A DNA stretch of 64,000 nucleotides from Ulva prolifera (taxonomy: Eukaryota; Chlorophyta; Ulvophyceae; Ulvales; Ulvaceae), in NCBI GenBank assembly GCA_023078555.1, contig CM041202.1, positions 3,468,022 through 3,532,021 on the forward strand. The letters are read 5' to 3'. Made by a program: the position numbers and the translations under genes. Shown piece by piece: positions 26,487-37,229 of this stretch. Position 1 is the first letter of the stretch, and each line of letters opens with the position of its first letter. The notes under the pieces were generated by a model that was not told the DNA's origin, did no database searches, and saw only the letters and a program-made list of their open reading frames with translations.

Positions 26487-27015
26487 GAGCCCTTTCTCGA
26501 AGGACTGTCGCAAATCCAAACACTCATTCACCAGTTCCGCGCATGCCCACTACGGGCAAATGCTTTGCACATGAGATACTACAAAAGCGTCTTCACAATC
26601 AGAGAAAGCGCAGGCATCCAGCTTCACAAGGAAGCAGCCAGTCTTCAACCACGCAGCCCATTGTAGCATGATTGTCAAAGCCGTTGCAGCAGACAGCGCT
26701 GGCGTTCAGCCAGCAGACAGCGCTGGCGTTCAGCCAGCAGACAGCGCTGGCGTTCAGCCAGCAGACAGCGCTGGCGTTCAGCCAGCAGGAAACCATCTCC
26801 TCACGCAACGCCAATGCTCAGAGAGCGGGGTATCGTAAAGGATGAACATGGGATCATAACTTCCACACTGGGAACCTGTACGCAGCAGCTGGGTGCCGAC
26901 AGAATTGGCTGTAAGCAGCAGTGCAGCAGGACGCGGGACCGTTGAGGCCATGAGTATCTCGAAGCCGCTAGAGTGCCATAAAAGGGTACAGCTGCGCCAC
27001 TGAAACGTGAATCTA
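26487..27015 (-). mobile_element. LINE-like 3' fragment, subtype 2 (copy at 38957-39440)
   Basis: From gggcatcgagccctttctcg (near 26480) onward this matches 38975-39440 at about 90%, including ggcatccagcttcacaagga, gagagcggggtatcgta and gcagcagctgggtgccgaca. Its left edge resembles the 3' UTR of the LINE copies at 27.0, 37.7 and 39.9 kb. On the minus strand both copies can encode GTQLLRTGSQCGIYDPMF, which I cannot assign. It differs from the other copy by an expanded 24-bp repeat. Confidence 0.6.
26690..26789. repeat. 24-bp tandem repeat, four copies
   Basis: Unit cagacagcgctggcgttcag plus ccag, repeated four times perfectly. The equivalent place in the sister copy (39180-39210) has a single unit. 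In the minus frame each unit reads WLNASAVC. Confidence 0.95.
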
Positions 27016-27440
27016 GATGTGTATGTAGTTACAACGGAGAGAGGCCGGGCAACGGGCCGTTCCTAGGAATCCATCCGCAAATCCAATCACTCATTCATGG
27101 CACTAGGCCGGGTACGAGCCCTGCCGGTGATGCCAGCCAAAGATTTCAGCCCCGCACGGAGCACAAGAGCATTCCCCTTGCGCAGCGCCACACTCAACCG
27201 GCGCAGAGCATTCGTCACAAACAAAGCACGCTCCATCGTACCACACCGAGACGCAACCTCCGCCAGCCGATTCAAGTGATTCATGGCAGGCTGTCCCAAG
27301 CGACAATGCGTCTCATGCGATAACGGCACAAAACTGTATACATCAGGGTTGTACAAACGATAATCATTGCGTTTCTGCACGTGCCGTGTCTCCGCAGCAC
27401 CCCCATCCTCCCGGGCTGCTCGGCCGCAATAGGTACCAGC
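27016..27440 (-). mobile_element. 5'-truncated LINE (copy 1)
   Basis: Matches 37717-38150 and 39856-40290. The minus-strand frame encodes YSFVPLSHETHCRLGQPAMN and the C-terminal NALRRLSVALRKGNALVLRA, the last part of the LINE polyprotein. The element 3' end is at the low-coordinate side (tgtatgtagttacaacgg, near 27018). It is truncated within the ORF on its 5' side, as is usual after incomplete target-primed reverse transcription. A second LINE tail begins at about 27445. Confidence 0.7.
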
Positions 27441-27444
27441 ATTC

Positions 27445-27494
27445 CCGATGTGTATGTATGCATGATCACATACCCGTATCCATGTGGACGTTGA
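27445..27494 (-). mobile_element. 3' tip of a second LINE, separated from its body by the copia element
   Basis: tatgcatgatcacatacccg and gtatccatgtggacgttga resemble 42715-42740 (tatgcatagccgtatccctttggacattga), the 3' end of the LINE at 42.7-43.7 kb. Its continuation is at 34075-34200, on the far side of the copia insertion. Confidence 0.5.
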
Positions 27495-27843
27495 TGTCAT
27501 AAATACTATCCTTCGTGTAGGTCAGACGCGCAGTCATGCAAAGGTCAAGTCAGGTAGCCAGCATTCCATACCTGCTGCGCACAGAGGTAGAACCGAGGAA
27601 ACACTGAAAAGGAGAGTGCTAGTACTGTGAGACAATGAAGAGAAATGGTTACAGATCTCAGTGTGCACATCCTTATATGCACACTGAACACTCAAGGTTA
27701 CGGCGGGAAACCCTCGCAGGATCTCCCTCACTACGTCGAGACAATCCTGGCTGGCGGCTTACCCCTGCACTGGATCCGCGGATCGTCCGTGCATGGGTGC
27801 ACCCGTCACCACACTGCTGCCCGCAGGCTCATGCATTGTGACA
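27495..27843 (-). repeat. 3' LTR of the copia element
   Basis: Begins on the minus strand TGTCACAATGCATGAGCC and ends ATTTATGACA; matches 33723-34074 over its whole length with small insertions and deletions. It includes the words ccagcattccatacctgctg and ctgcactggatccgcggatc. Confidence 0.88.
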
Positions 27844-27850
27844 CTCCCCC
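27844..27850 (-). other. Polypurine tract of the copia element
   Basis: GGGGGAG on the minus strand directly abuts the 3' LTR (TGTCACAATG), the expected plus-strand primer site. Confidence 0.6.
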
Positions 27851-27860
27851 ATAAACCCTG

Positions 27861-28420
27861 CTATGTCTCCTCTAGCTGGATTTTATTACGAACTTCTTGC
27901 AAAGCATGCCCGGGCAGCACTTTAGTAAACACATCCGCTAACTGATCGACAGTGCCTACCCATGCTACCTTAAGTTCATCCATCTGGACATATTCCCGCA
28001 CTCGCAAGTGCCGCACACGAGTGTGCTTGGATCTGTCAGTGGACACATCATTCACGGCCAAAATGTTGGCACTCTTATTGTCACCCCACAGAGTTGGCTT
28101 ATGTGGGACGAGTTTCAAATCGAGAAGCAACTGCTTCACCCATATTAACTCGTTGGATGTTGCACTCATCGCGATGATTTCAGCCTCTGTTGTATACCCA
28201 GCCACTATACTCTGCTTTTTCGAACGCCAGAGAACACAGTTCCCATACACTCGAATAACCATACCAGATATACTTTTCTGATCAGCAGAGTTCGCAAAAT
28301 CTGCATCTGAGAAAGCTTCCAACAAACACCCATGTCCCACAGATCCTATAAATTTTATCCCTAGATTCTTTGTGGACTGCAGGTATCTCAAAACATGTTC
28401 AGGCAGACCAGGGTCACAAG
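27861..28420 (-). pseudogene. Copia RNase H domain
   Basis: Minus-strand frame from HVLRYLQSTKNLGIKF to the stop at 27861. Catalytic positions are present: EAFSDADFANS (Asp), TTEAEIIAMS (Glu), LWGDNKSANIL (Asp). The end TVDQLADVFTKVLPGHAL is the usual copia C terminus. The domain looks intact, but it joins a Ser/Ala-rich linker with no RT before it, so it cannot act as part of a working polyprotein. Confidence 0.85.
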
Positions 28421-28905
28421 GCTTCTGCTTCCTGGCGGCAGCTGCTCTGCGCGACCCACGATGTTGAGTACTCTGCTGCTCACCAGAATCCGCATGCTGA
28501 TGCTTCAGGCCTGCACCGGACACTCCACAGTCAGCCGCGGCTAATGTGTCCTGATTGCAGCATGGAGACTCAATAGCAGCTACGGATACACATGTTTCAC
28601 TGCTAGCAAGGTCAGAACCCGCAGGTTCATGCACAGCAGCTAGATCCACAGCCAATGGAACAAGGCGTCTGCGTACAAGAGGATTGATTTCAATGCAAGG
28701 TAAAGCAGCTGGAATGGCTCTCACCTCATCAGGCAAATCAACCCCAACAGCGGTAGAGGGGGCAGCCCGGACCTCTCCCCCTAACTGGGATCTGGACTCC
28801 ATCTCAATTTCATCAGGCTCATCCTCCCAGGAGGGTCTCAGCCCCTCAGCCCCTCGCAAGGGCTTAGCTACTGCTCCCGCGTTAGATGCTGAGGCCGCGG
28901 CCGAA

Positions 28906-30876
28906 TTACTCCCGGAGCGGACCCGCTGAGCCTCGCGATATTTGATGAGCCGCAGCTCTTTCATCATCGCTGATGGTGTACTCCATCTCATCTGCATCGT
29001 CGTCATCGTAGATGCCCCGGCTGTCATCATCATCATCATCATCTTCATCCATTGGATCATCAGATGACGGCGGAGACATGGGCAGGACAAATGCAGCCTC
29101 GATGCCAGGGTCATGGAGCTGAGCATTGCGAGACACCACGTACTCCACAGTGTGTGCAGGCGGGGTCTCAGACAGGCGCACCTGACCTGGGACCCGAGGA
29201 GGAACCTCAGTTTCAGGATGCGCAATGGCACGTGCGATCGCACGCGTGCGATGCATGGTGTGCCTGGCCACTTCCGGTGTGTCCCGCGCAGGATCACGCC
29301 GGATCACCTCTGCAGAGGAGCCTGCGCCGAAACGCGGGGAGTATACTGTCTCATCACGCAATGCGCCCTGCCTGAAAGTCATATCCATGACAGGATCCCT
29401 ACCATGACCTGGGGGAGCGTGCGGAAATTCACGCAGACGGCGCAACATTGTGGAGTCAGTCACGAACGAGGGGACATCACTGTCAGTCACGCGGACACCC
29501 TCTTTATCCTTCTCGAGGACAACCTGGTAAGAGTTCGCAAACTCCGCAGGCTCTCTCTTGTCCACAACAGCGGACGCATCGTACTTGCGTACGTGTTGGA
29601 TCATCTGATCCGTGGTGCACATGATGTGCCGTACCACCATAACCCTACCCCTAGGAACATCCTGGGCGTACACACGCTGCATGCTGGGCCCCAACCCAGC
29701 ACCAACCCAGTATGCAACCATACCCCGCGAGGAGAGTTTCCGCAGCTTGTCATCCCTAGGGTATGCATACACCTCAACCCCCCATGGTCGCTGCTGCTTC
29801 ACCAAATCATGGAACACATCAACGGAGGTATCTCTAAAAAAGGACATGTAGGGAATAATATCCCTGTCACAAGACCTGGTCAAAAACTCGTCCAACTCTG
29901 TCATTGTGAGCAACTCCCACTTGCGCTTCTCCTCCTCCTTCAATTTATCACGTCCGGCCTTTTTCATGCGCTTGTTAGCCCGCTCAGCCTGTTGTACATC
30001 TGTAGCTGTATTGCCATCACGCTGAGCTTTCTGGGCTTTGATCATCTTCGCCAATTTGTCATGGTACAACGCCGAGCACGGCGTGAGATTGTGACCATTG
30101 ATGACGCTGGCGAGGCATTCAATCCACAGGTACAGAGGAAGACCGCTTGCAAGCAGTACAGCTCGGACCGCCTCAAAGGCAATACCGATCCTCCGCTCGA
30201 TCATGCCGTTACAGCGATGATCAGCTGTGGGGGTGGTGCGGTGAGTGATGTTACGACGCTGGAGGTAGAGTTTTAAGGCCTCAACCATGAATTCTCCCCC
30301 TTTTTCGGTGTGAAGGATGCGCACACCCGGTTCACCTGGCTTCACCACATTCACCTGTATGTGCTCAATGATGTAAGAGATCATGGCCGCAGCCTCACTC
30401 TTCTTGCGCAGACCAACAATGAAAGTATAACGAGTGAAGGCGCACATCACAAACAAAACATATTTCACACCGCCGCTCCCAATAGGAGTGATGGTACCAG
30501 CCAGATCAGCATGCAATTGCTCACCAGGGTATTTTGCCTGGCCTACGAGCTCACGATTATTGGCTGAGATTTTGCCCGAAGGCACTTTGCCAATTCTGCA
30601 GCCGTGACAACGATTCCCCATTGGCTCGGGGTCAACTCTCAAATTCAAATCAGCATAAAATTCACAATTTGATTGCATCCGCTTCAAAACCCACGTGGAC
30701 AGGTGAAAGGACAAATGAGCTAGGAATGCAGGTTCCAACAAGTAGGCATCATGCGGGACCACAGCTCCCCCATCATTGGGGCGCATCAGGTCAATCGCTG
30801 CAGCGGCCACATGACACCACTTCTGTTGATCCTCCACAACAGAGGTTGGGCTGCTCTGGTCGTGACGGAGACCCAT
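28906..30876 (-). pseudogene. Copia integrase and linker, catalytic Asp replaced
   Basis: 656-codon frame. The zinc-binding part (ends CHGCRIGKVPSG) is followed by the core: HADLAGTITPIGSGGVKYVL (first Asp), ILHTEKGGEF and NGMIERRIGIAFEAVRAVLL (Glu). The second catalytic residue, in a motif normally read T-D-K-G-G-E-F, is Glu here (codon GAA); the related copy at 36.58 kb has Asp (GAC). After the core comes a long linker with acidic runs (DEDDDDDDDS). The frame then drifts toward the RNase H part without any RT. Expression would need the upstream protease part, which is interrupted. Confidence 0.85.
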
Positions 30877-30879
30877 AGT

Positions 30880-31112
30880 ACTCAGTATTTAGCACGGACA
30901 CTCAGGGGCATAGTAAACACACGGGATTTCCACATCCAGAGGATGATTATTCCCATGCTCATCCACATAAGTGCCCAGGTTCACCAGAATGGTTCCCCTG
31001 CCCATGATGGGGATTTATGGCCACTCCTACGGCGGTGTTGAATGAACACCGGTGCCCGGAGGCACGTAGTACTTGGAGGCACTACCCCTTGGATATCTCT
31101 GGAACAACTGAG
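30880..31112 (-). pseudogene. Copia protease C-terminal part and repeat block
   Basis: Minus reading gives IPIMGRGTILVNLGTYVDEH and PLDVEIPCVYYAPE, the pattern of the protease end before the GAG-pre-integrase domain. The distal part (ggaacaactgag and preceding 90 bp) is the block also found at 3213-3305. Confidence 0.5.
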
Positions 31113-32217
31113 TAGAGGGCCATGGGCCTGTCACCGATGCGTGACAGGCGATGTGATGCTCCACAGGCGCTCGTGCATTCCTCAGATCATCTCCGAGGCG
31201 TATCACTGTCAAGCTTCATGTGCATGTCATGCGCCAATGCTTGCTTGTCGACACCAAGTGACAGCTACTGTGCCGGTACGCGTGTCCGTCAGCGGAAGCT
31301 GGTCTGTCATGAGTCATGACAAAGCATGTGTGCACGACAATCTGTGCGACATACGGAGCGGCTGCGCGAGTGTAGCTGAGAAAATTCCGCAGCGCTGGAT
31401 CTGGCCTCCGTGTACTCACTATCTACTCGATTGAATACTCTCGAGGAACACATCACTTTGCAGAGACTGTACCGCGGCCGCGGGAACGTCAGCGCCACGC
31501 TCTCTCGCTTCAGCTCTGATTGACAAGTTGGTATCCATGCGGGCTTTGCCACAATATCACGACCAGAAGCGAACCAAGCCTGAGCAATGCGACATACCTG
31601 ACGATTATTTGAGCCAAGAAGTGACTGAAGCTGAGCCTGAACTCCCGCTTCGACGGCCGAGTCGAAGTCACGCTCGTCTGCGGCGAGTAGCTGCTCTCCG
31701 CGACCAGGCTGCCTGCCCGTCGGCATGATCTCCTGCTCTTGACCAGACTGAGCTTCTGCGATGTCGCTTCGTGGAGGTGAAGTAGCCCGGGCCTGACCCG
31801 AGGGTCCCGATCGCTCCCGGCCTGCCTTCCTGGCTCCAGCACGTCGCGTCGAATCGCTGGCCTTGTTTCCTCTAACAACTGCATTAGCTGCACGAGTCCT
31901 AGCCATAATTTACACGGGGAAGTCGAAAAAAGCAGTTGCTCAGACCAGACGGCAACGCTCCAGCCGTGACCCCGCAATCAGTTTACTAAAGCTTGACCGA
32001 CAAACTGAGCTAAAGAAGAGCAATCAGCAGCACAGTACAAACCTCTCTTGCGTGAAGAGCTCCAGCCAGCTCCCGCCTATATGCTCCGCGTGCCACCAGC
32101 TCATAGCTGCTCTCGACAGCAGTCATGAGCACCTCTAGCCACGCCTACTGCCGGTACAGCATGCGTCCGTCTCCATGACCCACCATAATCGCGATTATAT
32201 TACACATAATCTACGCT
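31113..32217 (-). repeat. 1.06-kb dispersed repeat, copy 2, inserted in the copia element
   Basis: 31157-32217 matches 10279-11339. It interrupts the copia coding region between the protease start (ends about 32218) and the rest (from 31112). On the minus strand it contains a 199-codon ORF, 31906-31307, beginning MARTRAANAVVRGNKASDST, rich in Arg/Ala/Ser/Gln and without motifs; it could be a Gag. The 44 bp between 31113 and 31156 are not in copy 1. No target duplication is obvious. Confidence 0.8.
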
Positions 32218-33416
32218 TGCCTGGTCCCGCGGGATTGACAGTCCTCTGGCACGGACCATATTCAGTAAAAATCTCGCGATTTCCTGCAATATGGATATCG
32301 GAACGGCTGTCTATGATGAAATTCCACGGTTTCAAAGCATCGTGATCCGGGAATGCCTCTGGCAATTCTACAGCACATACATCTTTGGCCGCAGACTGTT
32401 TGCGCTGGGGCCGGTGCGCACGCAAATGTCTCTTCTTCTTGCAGAAGAACCAGGTCCTGGTCTCCTCGCGAGGAGCCTTGCCAGCGTCGAGCGCGGCAAC
32501 TGCAGGTCCGTCGCCTCGCGGCTGATTGCGCCAGCCATGGCCTGGTTTGCCCGCAGGCGCCCCAGACCTAGCCTGCAGCCGTTGCTGCTTGAGAAAATTC
32601 GCATGCTCAGTCAAACATGCAATGATTACATGTGGGGAAGAGTGGAGAACTTCGCCGCGCACAGCGTTGAACTCCTCCCCCACTTCTATCAGTTTTAATC
32701 GAAGCCATCGCTGGCCCACATCGGCACCTAGAGCCTCCAGTTGAGTGTATACACTCATCACATCACCACAGTAAGACCCAACGTCTCTATTTTTCTGTGA
32801 CAATGAGTTGAAGCGACTCCACAGTCTGTGGATGTTGGCTTCAGTGCTAGGCCTATACTTTGCAGTCAGGTAGGCCCACTTCACACAGAGGTGACATGCG
32901 ATAGACAGTTGTCCTATCCGCGTCAGGCAAAGACATAAGGACCTGAGTCCTTGCTCTAGCATGGGCACGCTGTTCGTCCGCGGACGGTGCGTGCTGCAAC
33001 AGATGATCCAACTCGAATTGGCCTAACCACAAAAAGGCTTTCTGCTCGTACGCAACGAAGCTTTCAGTCTTATAACTCCGCTCAGGCAGTTTTCCTTTCG
33101 ACAGATCAGGCTCGTTACGTCCCCGAGATGCACGCAGCGCTTCGGTCAACGTCTCGAGAGTGATTAGCGACTCAGTGTGACTAGCATCGTTCACAGCACC
33201 AGAGGAAAAGGGTAACTGCTGGCTGCTGTGCCCTGATTGGGCAGCATCGCGGGCTTACACGACGCGCCCATATCTGAGGCACATGCCCTCAGGCTGTGCC
33301 TGCTGCACGTCGTCTGGCTGCTGCTGCTGCTGCTGCTCGTCGCCGGGCAGCTGCTGGTCAGCGTTACCCGCGACTTCCTCAAAAAGAGGGTTCTGGTTGG
33401 AAAGGTCGCCGGACAT
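32218..33416 (-). pseudogene. Copia gag and protease start (frameshifted)
   Basis: ATG at 33416 starts MSGDLSNQNPLFEEV. The frame shifts near 33257 and again near 32900. Gag text follows: KLPERSYKTESFVAYEQKAF, LTAKYRPSTEANIHRLWSRF, SYCGDVMSVYTQLEALGADV (a UBN2-type copia Gag), then a basic segment FFCKKKRHLRAHRP where the zinc knuckle would be. The protease begins WNFIIDSRSDIHIAGNREIF; the active-site D-S-G-A is altered to D-S-R-S. It is cut at 32218 by the 1.06-kb repeat. Confidence 0.75.
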
Positions 33417-33709
33417 CCTGCAGTAGGACGGACGGTTGTTTGTTGCGCGCAACAACTAACCGATGGGATGGCTCGCAAGCCGACAGGTTGAGAAAATAAA
33501 CAAACGCATTCGCTTTTCCCAGCGCTGATCATTAAAAAGAAGCTTCTCGAATTGTATCTAACAACAATATGCTACGAGATCGCTTAATGATGCCTGCGCT
33601 TGTGACCGCAGTCTGAGCGCCGGCAGAACAGTGGAATGCCTGCCGTGTCTGCGCGCAGACTTTGGCCAACGGCTTCCTGAACAAGACCATAACAGACACA
33701 ACGCAAACA

Positions 33710-33722
33710 TTCACCGATACCA
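33710..33722 (-). other. Primer-binding site of the copia element
   Basis: On the minus strand TGGTATCGGTGAA immediately follows the 5' LTR (ends TTGACA). It is complementary to a tRNA 3' end of the form CACCGATACCA. Confidence 0.75.
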
Positions 33723-34074
33723 TGTCAAGATTTACTATCCTTCGTGCAGGTCAGACGCGCAGTCATGCACAGGTCAAGTCAGGTAGCCAGCATTCCATAC
33801 CTGCTGCGCACAGAGGTAGAACCAAGGAATGCTAGGGAGAGAGAGAGATACTACTAGTACCGTGAAACAGTAAGAATAATGGTTACAGCTCTCTGTGTGC
33901 ACAGCCATTTATGCACACTGAATTGTCAAGATTACGGCGGGAGATCCTCGCAGAATCTCCCTCACTACTCTGGGACAATCCCGCTGGCGGCCCACCCCTG
34001 CACTGGATCCGCGGATCGTTCGCGCATGGGTGCACCTGTCACCACACTGCTGCCCGCAGGCGCATGCATTGACA
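33723..34074 (-). repeat. 5' LTR of the copia element
   Basis: Partner of 27495-27843; on the minus strand starts TGTCAATGCATGCGCC and ends AAATCTTGACA. It differs from the 3' LTR by substitutions and by a gagagagag insertion (near 33840). Confidence 0.88.
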
Positions 34075-34200
34075 ATTGAGAACTCCGAAATCTGGGACCG
34101 AAAGAGGCATCCAGGCAAGATGCTGCCGCACACTGTGACTTGCGCCACAGATTGTAACAACAGGAGCAAACTCTGCGAGAGGGGACGGGCGTGTTCTGTA
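34075..34200 (-). mobile_element. LINE body fragment next to the copia insertion
   Basis: aactccgaaatctgggaccg, gaaagaggcatccagg and tgacttgcgccacag match 42745-42860 of the LINE at 42.7-43.7 kb. With 27445-27494 it makes one LINE copy split by the copia element. Confidence 0.6.
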
Positions 34201-34432
34201 AATGAAGATCTCTTAAGATAGCCCCGCGGTATAGCCCCGCGATAATTATGTCAAATAATTTATGTGTGCATTAAGAGATTAGTAGAGCCTATACCTGGAG
34301 AGCCGCCACGTCGTACGAAGGACACTACACAGATCAGGGAATACTGCACTGGCTGAAAGATAGTGCAGGATCTTATGGAAGATGTAAGGGAAAGGTTACT
34401 TCAGCTTAGACGCGCACAACTACATGCGACCA

Positions 34433-34609
34433 TTCGTGCATGTCTACCATGGCCTAATGATAATGGCCCGGGGCGAGCCGCTCACAGAGCGCCCCAAGTA
34501 TGCTTATGCATACTATAATAACATAACTCGGGCTGGGCCCTTGGCCACCATACCCATGCGCAGACTTGCGCATCATGCATTGCAGGTGTACCTAGACACT
34601 GATTTATGA
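34433..34609 (-). repeat. Copia LTR fragment (inverted copy of 13338-13515)
   Basis: Matches the reverse complement of 13338-13511: gcgagccgctcacagagcgc, gccaccatacccatgcgcag, tgcattgcaggtgtacctag. It lies just 3' of the RNase H remnant on the minus strand. Confidence 0.75.
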
Positions 34610-35163
34610 CACTCCCCAAGAAGGTCTTATGATCTTGAATTATATGAAGCTTCTCTCGAACGTCTTTCAATGCAGGTCTAGGCAAAACCTTAGTGAAGAC
34701 ATCAGCTAACTGGTCTTTGGTCCCTAGTAAGGACTCCCTACCCACTGCACTTGGATCTCGTGCGCCTCTACCAATTCTCGGACCCGTAGGTGCCGCACTG
34801 AAATATGTTGGAGCCTATCACTAGAGATTGTTTGCAAGGATATTCGCACTTATCTCCCCAAAGCACCGGGTTTTCTGGACGAAGATGCAAGTCTAGCAAC
34901 AATTGCTTAGCCCACATCAACTCTTTTGCTGCACTACTCATTGCGATCAGGTCAGCCTCAGTTGTATCACCAGAAGTGATAGGCTTCCGCTTCGACCTGC
35001 AAAATACTGTGTGGCCATAGACCCTTAGGACTGGGCCACTCACACTTTTCAGGCCTTTGTCATTCGTGAAAGCAGCATCCGAATAGCCCTCTAGCAAACA
35101 TGTCTTTGATGAGCCCTCAAACACTAGACCTAGTTCCTTCGTGGACTGCATGTATCTCAGTAT
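34610..35163 (-). pseudogene. Ty1/copia RNase H remnant
   Basis: Minus strand: LRYMQSTKELGLVFEGSSKT, then EGYSDAAFTND (Asp), TTEADLIAMSSAAKELMWAK (Glu), LWGDK (Asp), and after a one-base frameshift the C-terminal DQLADVFTKVLPRPALKDVR. Upstream it is cut at 35163 by the TIR element. It is the better preserved relative of the piece at 12.8-13.3 kb. Confidence 0.78.
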
Positions 35164-35164
35164 A

Positions 35165-35841
35165 CCGTACTAAATTAAACCCATCGACATCGAGGCCAGC
35201 GTTATTGTGTACAAAATATATCTGGGGCACGACAATTTAGCCACCGTTATGCGTGATAGCTATTTAAAAAAAATTGAGGATCGGCGTAACAGTTGAGCGT
35301 TACACATGACGAAGGCGCGTGCGCAGAGAGCGCGACCTGCTGCAATAGCGGTGCAGCGCGCTGTAGCGCGGTGATACACGGCACGTGTTTGAGAACCAGC
35401 ACCGAAGTACATGTAAGGGACATGCTGCAGCTACAACACATCAGCTGATGTGTCTCTATGCCAACAATTAGCACAGTGAAACTGCTTTGTCGCAAAGCGT
35501 GAAGTTGTGTGCGTAGCAAACATGTCGGAAGTGTGTGTCGGACAGTGACAGCATCGGAGATGATGCCGACGCACACAAACAAAGGTACGGTGATGATAAC
35601 TACGATTACGATGAGTACGTCAACTATGGTCCAGATGTTTATGCTGGAGTGAGTGTATGAGATTGGCGATAGTCAGTGCAGCATTGAATCGTGACGTGAG
35701 GTGCCTCAAGCGTTACGGATGTACGAAATATTCCTGGAGATACGGCCCATCTGGCCACCGTCACGCGTTACAGCGAGGTGTTTCAACGCCACTGCAGGCC
35801 TGAGTTATGCGTTACGTGTCGATGGGTTTAATTTAGTACGG
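35165..35841. mobile_element. 677-bp TIR element flanked by TA
   Basis: Perfect 24-bp terminal inverted repeats: CCGTACTAAATTAAACCCAT plus CGAC at 35165-35188, and the exact reverse complement at 35818-35841. A TA lies on each outer side (35163-35164 and 35842-35843), as left by Tc1/mariner-type insertion. No transposase ORF inside; the 111-codon minus frame has no motif. A non-autonomous MITE is the simplest reading. Confidence 0.8.
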
Positions 35842-35849
35842 TACGCGAA

Positions 35850-37229
35850 GGAGTGCGTTGTATGCCTCCCTGATCGGAGACATGGCTACTGGTCACAAGG
35901 ATGCGTCCAAGTACGAGGAGCTAGATGCGGATGGTAATCGTGTCTTTGTGTTTAAGATGGGCATGCTTAAGAAGCCTGTTCTGGAGGGCCATCCTGTCAA
36001 TAGGGAAGTGGTCCAATCAGAGCAGTCCGTCGCCTGTCGTGGCAAATGACCAGCAGTGGTGTCATGTGGCTGCTGCGGCAATTGATCTCAAGCGTCCCAA
36101 TGATGGGGGAGCTGATGTCCCACATGATGCGTACTTGCTGGACCCTGCGATCATAGCTATCATAGCTAGCGCATTTGTCTTTTCACCAGTCCAATTGGGT
36201 CCTGAAGCGGATGCAGTCCAATGACCCGTTTTATGGTGATTTGTCTTTGAAAGTTGGTGCTGAAGTGATGGGAAAGCGCTGCCATGGGTGCAAGATTGAC
36301 AAAGTGCCTGCGAGCAACTTTTCAACCAACAACTGTGAGCTCACAGGCCAGGCGAAGTACCGTGGTGAGCAATGGCATGCTGATTTGGCTGGTCCCATCA
36401 CTTCACTTTGGATCGGCGGTGTGAAATATGTTTTGTTTGTGATATGTGCCTTCACAAGGTATACTTTTTTCGTGGGGCAAGAAGAGTGAGCTGCGGCCAT
36501 GATCTCTTACATCATTGAGAGCATTTGGGTGAATGTGGTGACGCCAGGTGAAGCGGGTGTGCGTATCTTTCACACCGACAAAGGGGGGGAGTTTGAGGTT
36601 GCGGCCCTAGGACTGTACCTCCAGCGTTGTGGCATCACTGACAGAAACCCCCCACAGCAGATCACCGTGCAAACGGGATGATCGAGCGGAGGATAGGTAT
36701 TGCCTTTGAGGCAGTCCGAGCTGTGCTGCTTGCGAGCGGCCTGCCTCTATTTCTGTGGATTGAATGCCATGCCAGTGTTATACATGGTCACCATCTCACG
36801 TCGCGCTGGGCGTTGTACCATGATAGGCTGGCAAAGCTCATGAACGCCCAGAAATCTAATTGCAATGTCCAGGCATCCGCGGACGTCCAGGCAGCTGAAA
36901 AGTCTGGCAAGCGCATGAAGAAGGCCGAACCTTAGAAGTTGAAGGAGGCAGAGAAACGCAAGTGGGAACTGCTTGCGATGACTGATTTCGATGACTTTTT
37001 TTGTTGAAATCATCGGACAAGGACATCATCCCGTATATGTCTTTCTTCCGGGACACCGGTCTAGAGGTGTTCCATGACTTGCTGCAGCAGCAGCAACCGT
37101 GGGGTGTTGAGGTGTATGCGTACCGTCGGGATGATAAGCTGTGAAAATTATCCGCGCGGGGTATGGTTGCATACTGGTTTGTGGCTGGATGGGTCCCAGC
37201 ATGCAGCGGGTGTACACCCAGGATGTTCC
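35850..37229 (+). pseudogene. Ty1/copia integrase remnant, relative of the 28.9-30.9 kb element
   Basis: Plus-strand pieces in several frames: VFVFKMGMLKKPVLEGHPVN, then CHVAAAAIDLKRPNDGGADV, KRCHGCKIDKV (zinc motif), WHADLAGPITSLWIGGVKYV (Asp), IFHTDKGGEFEVAALGLYLQ (Asp) and GMIERRIGIAFEAVRAVLLA (Glu). The catalytic triad is still readable, unlike in the LTR-bounded copia. At least three stops or frameshifts break it (near 36490, 36680, 36934). The sequence fades near 37229. Two-thirds or more of the residues match the 30.9-28.9 kb copy. Confidence 0.82.

Larger units (their letters stand above)
27495..34074 (-). mobile_element. Ty1/copia element with both LTRs, RT deleted
   Basis: LTRs at 27495-27843 (3') and 33723-34074 (5'), the primer-binding site at 33710-33722 and the polypurine tract at 27844-27850 define it. 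The order on the minus strand is gag, protease start, a 1.1-kb foreign repeat (31113-32217), protease end, integrase, then RNase H. No RT motifs (such as YVDD) occur between integrase and RNase H. The flanks gttga (27490-27494) and attga (34075-34079) are a probable 5-bp target duplication with one change. The LTRs differ at many positions (roughly 85-90% identity), so the insertion is old. Confidence 0.85.

Noticed and set aside
29113..30276. 387-codon plus-strand ORF
   Set aside because: Antisense of the copia integrase and linker, which has clear catalytic motifs on the other strand.
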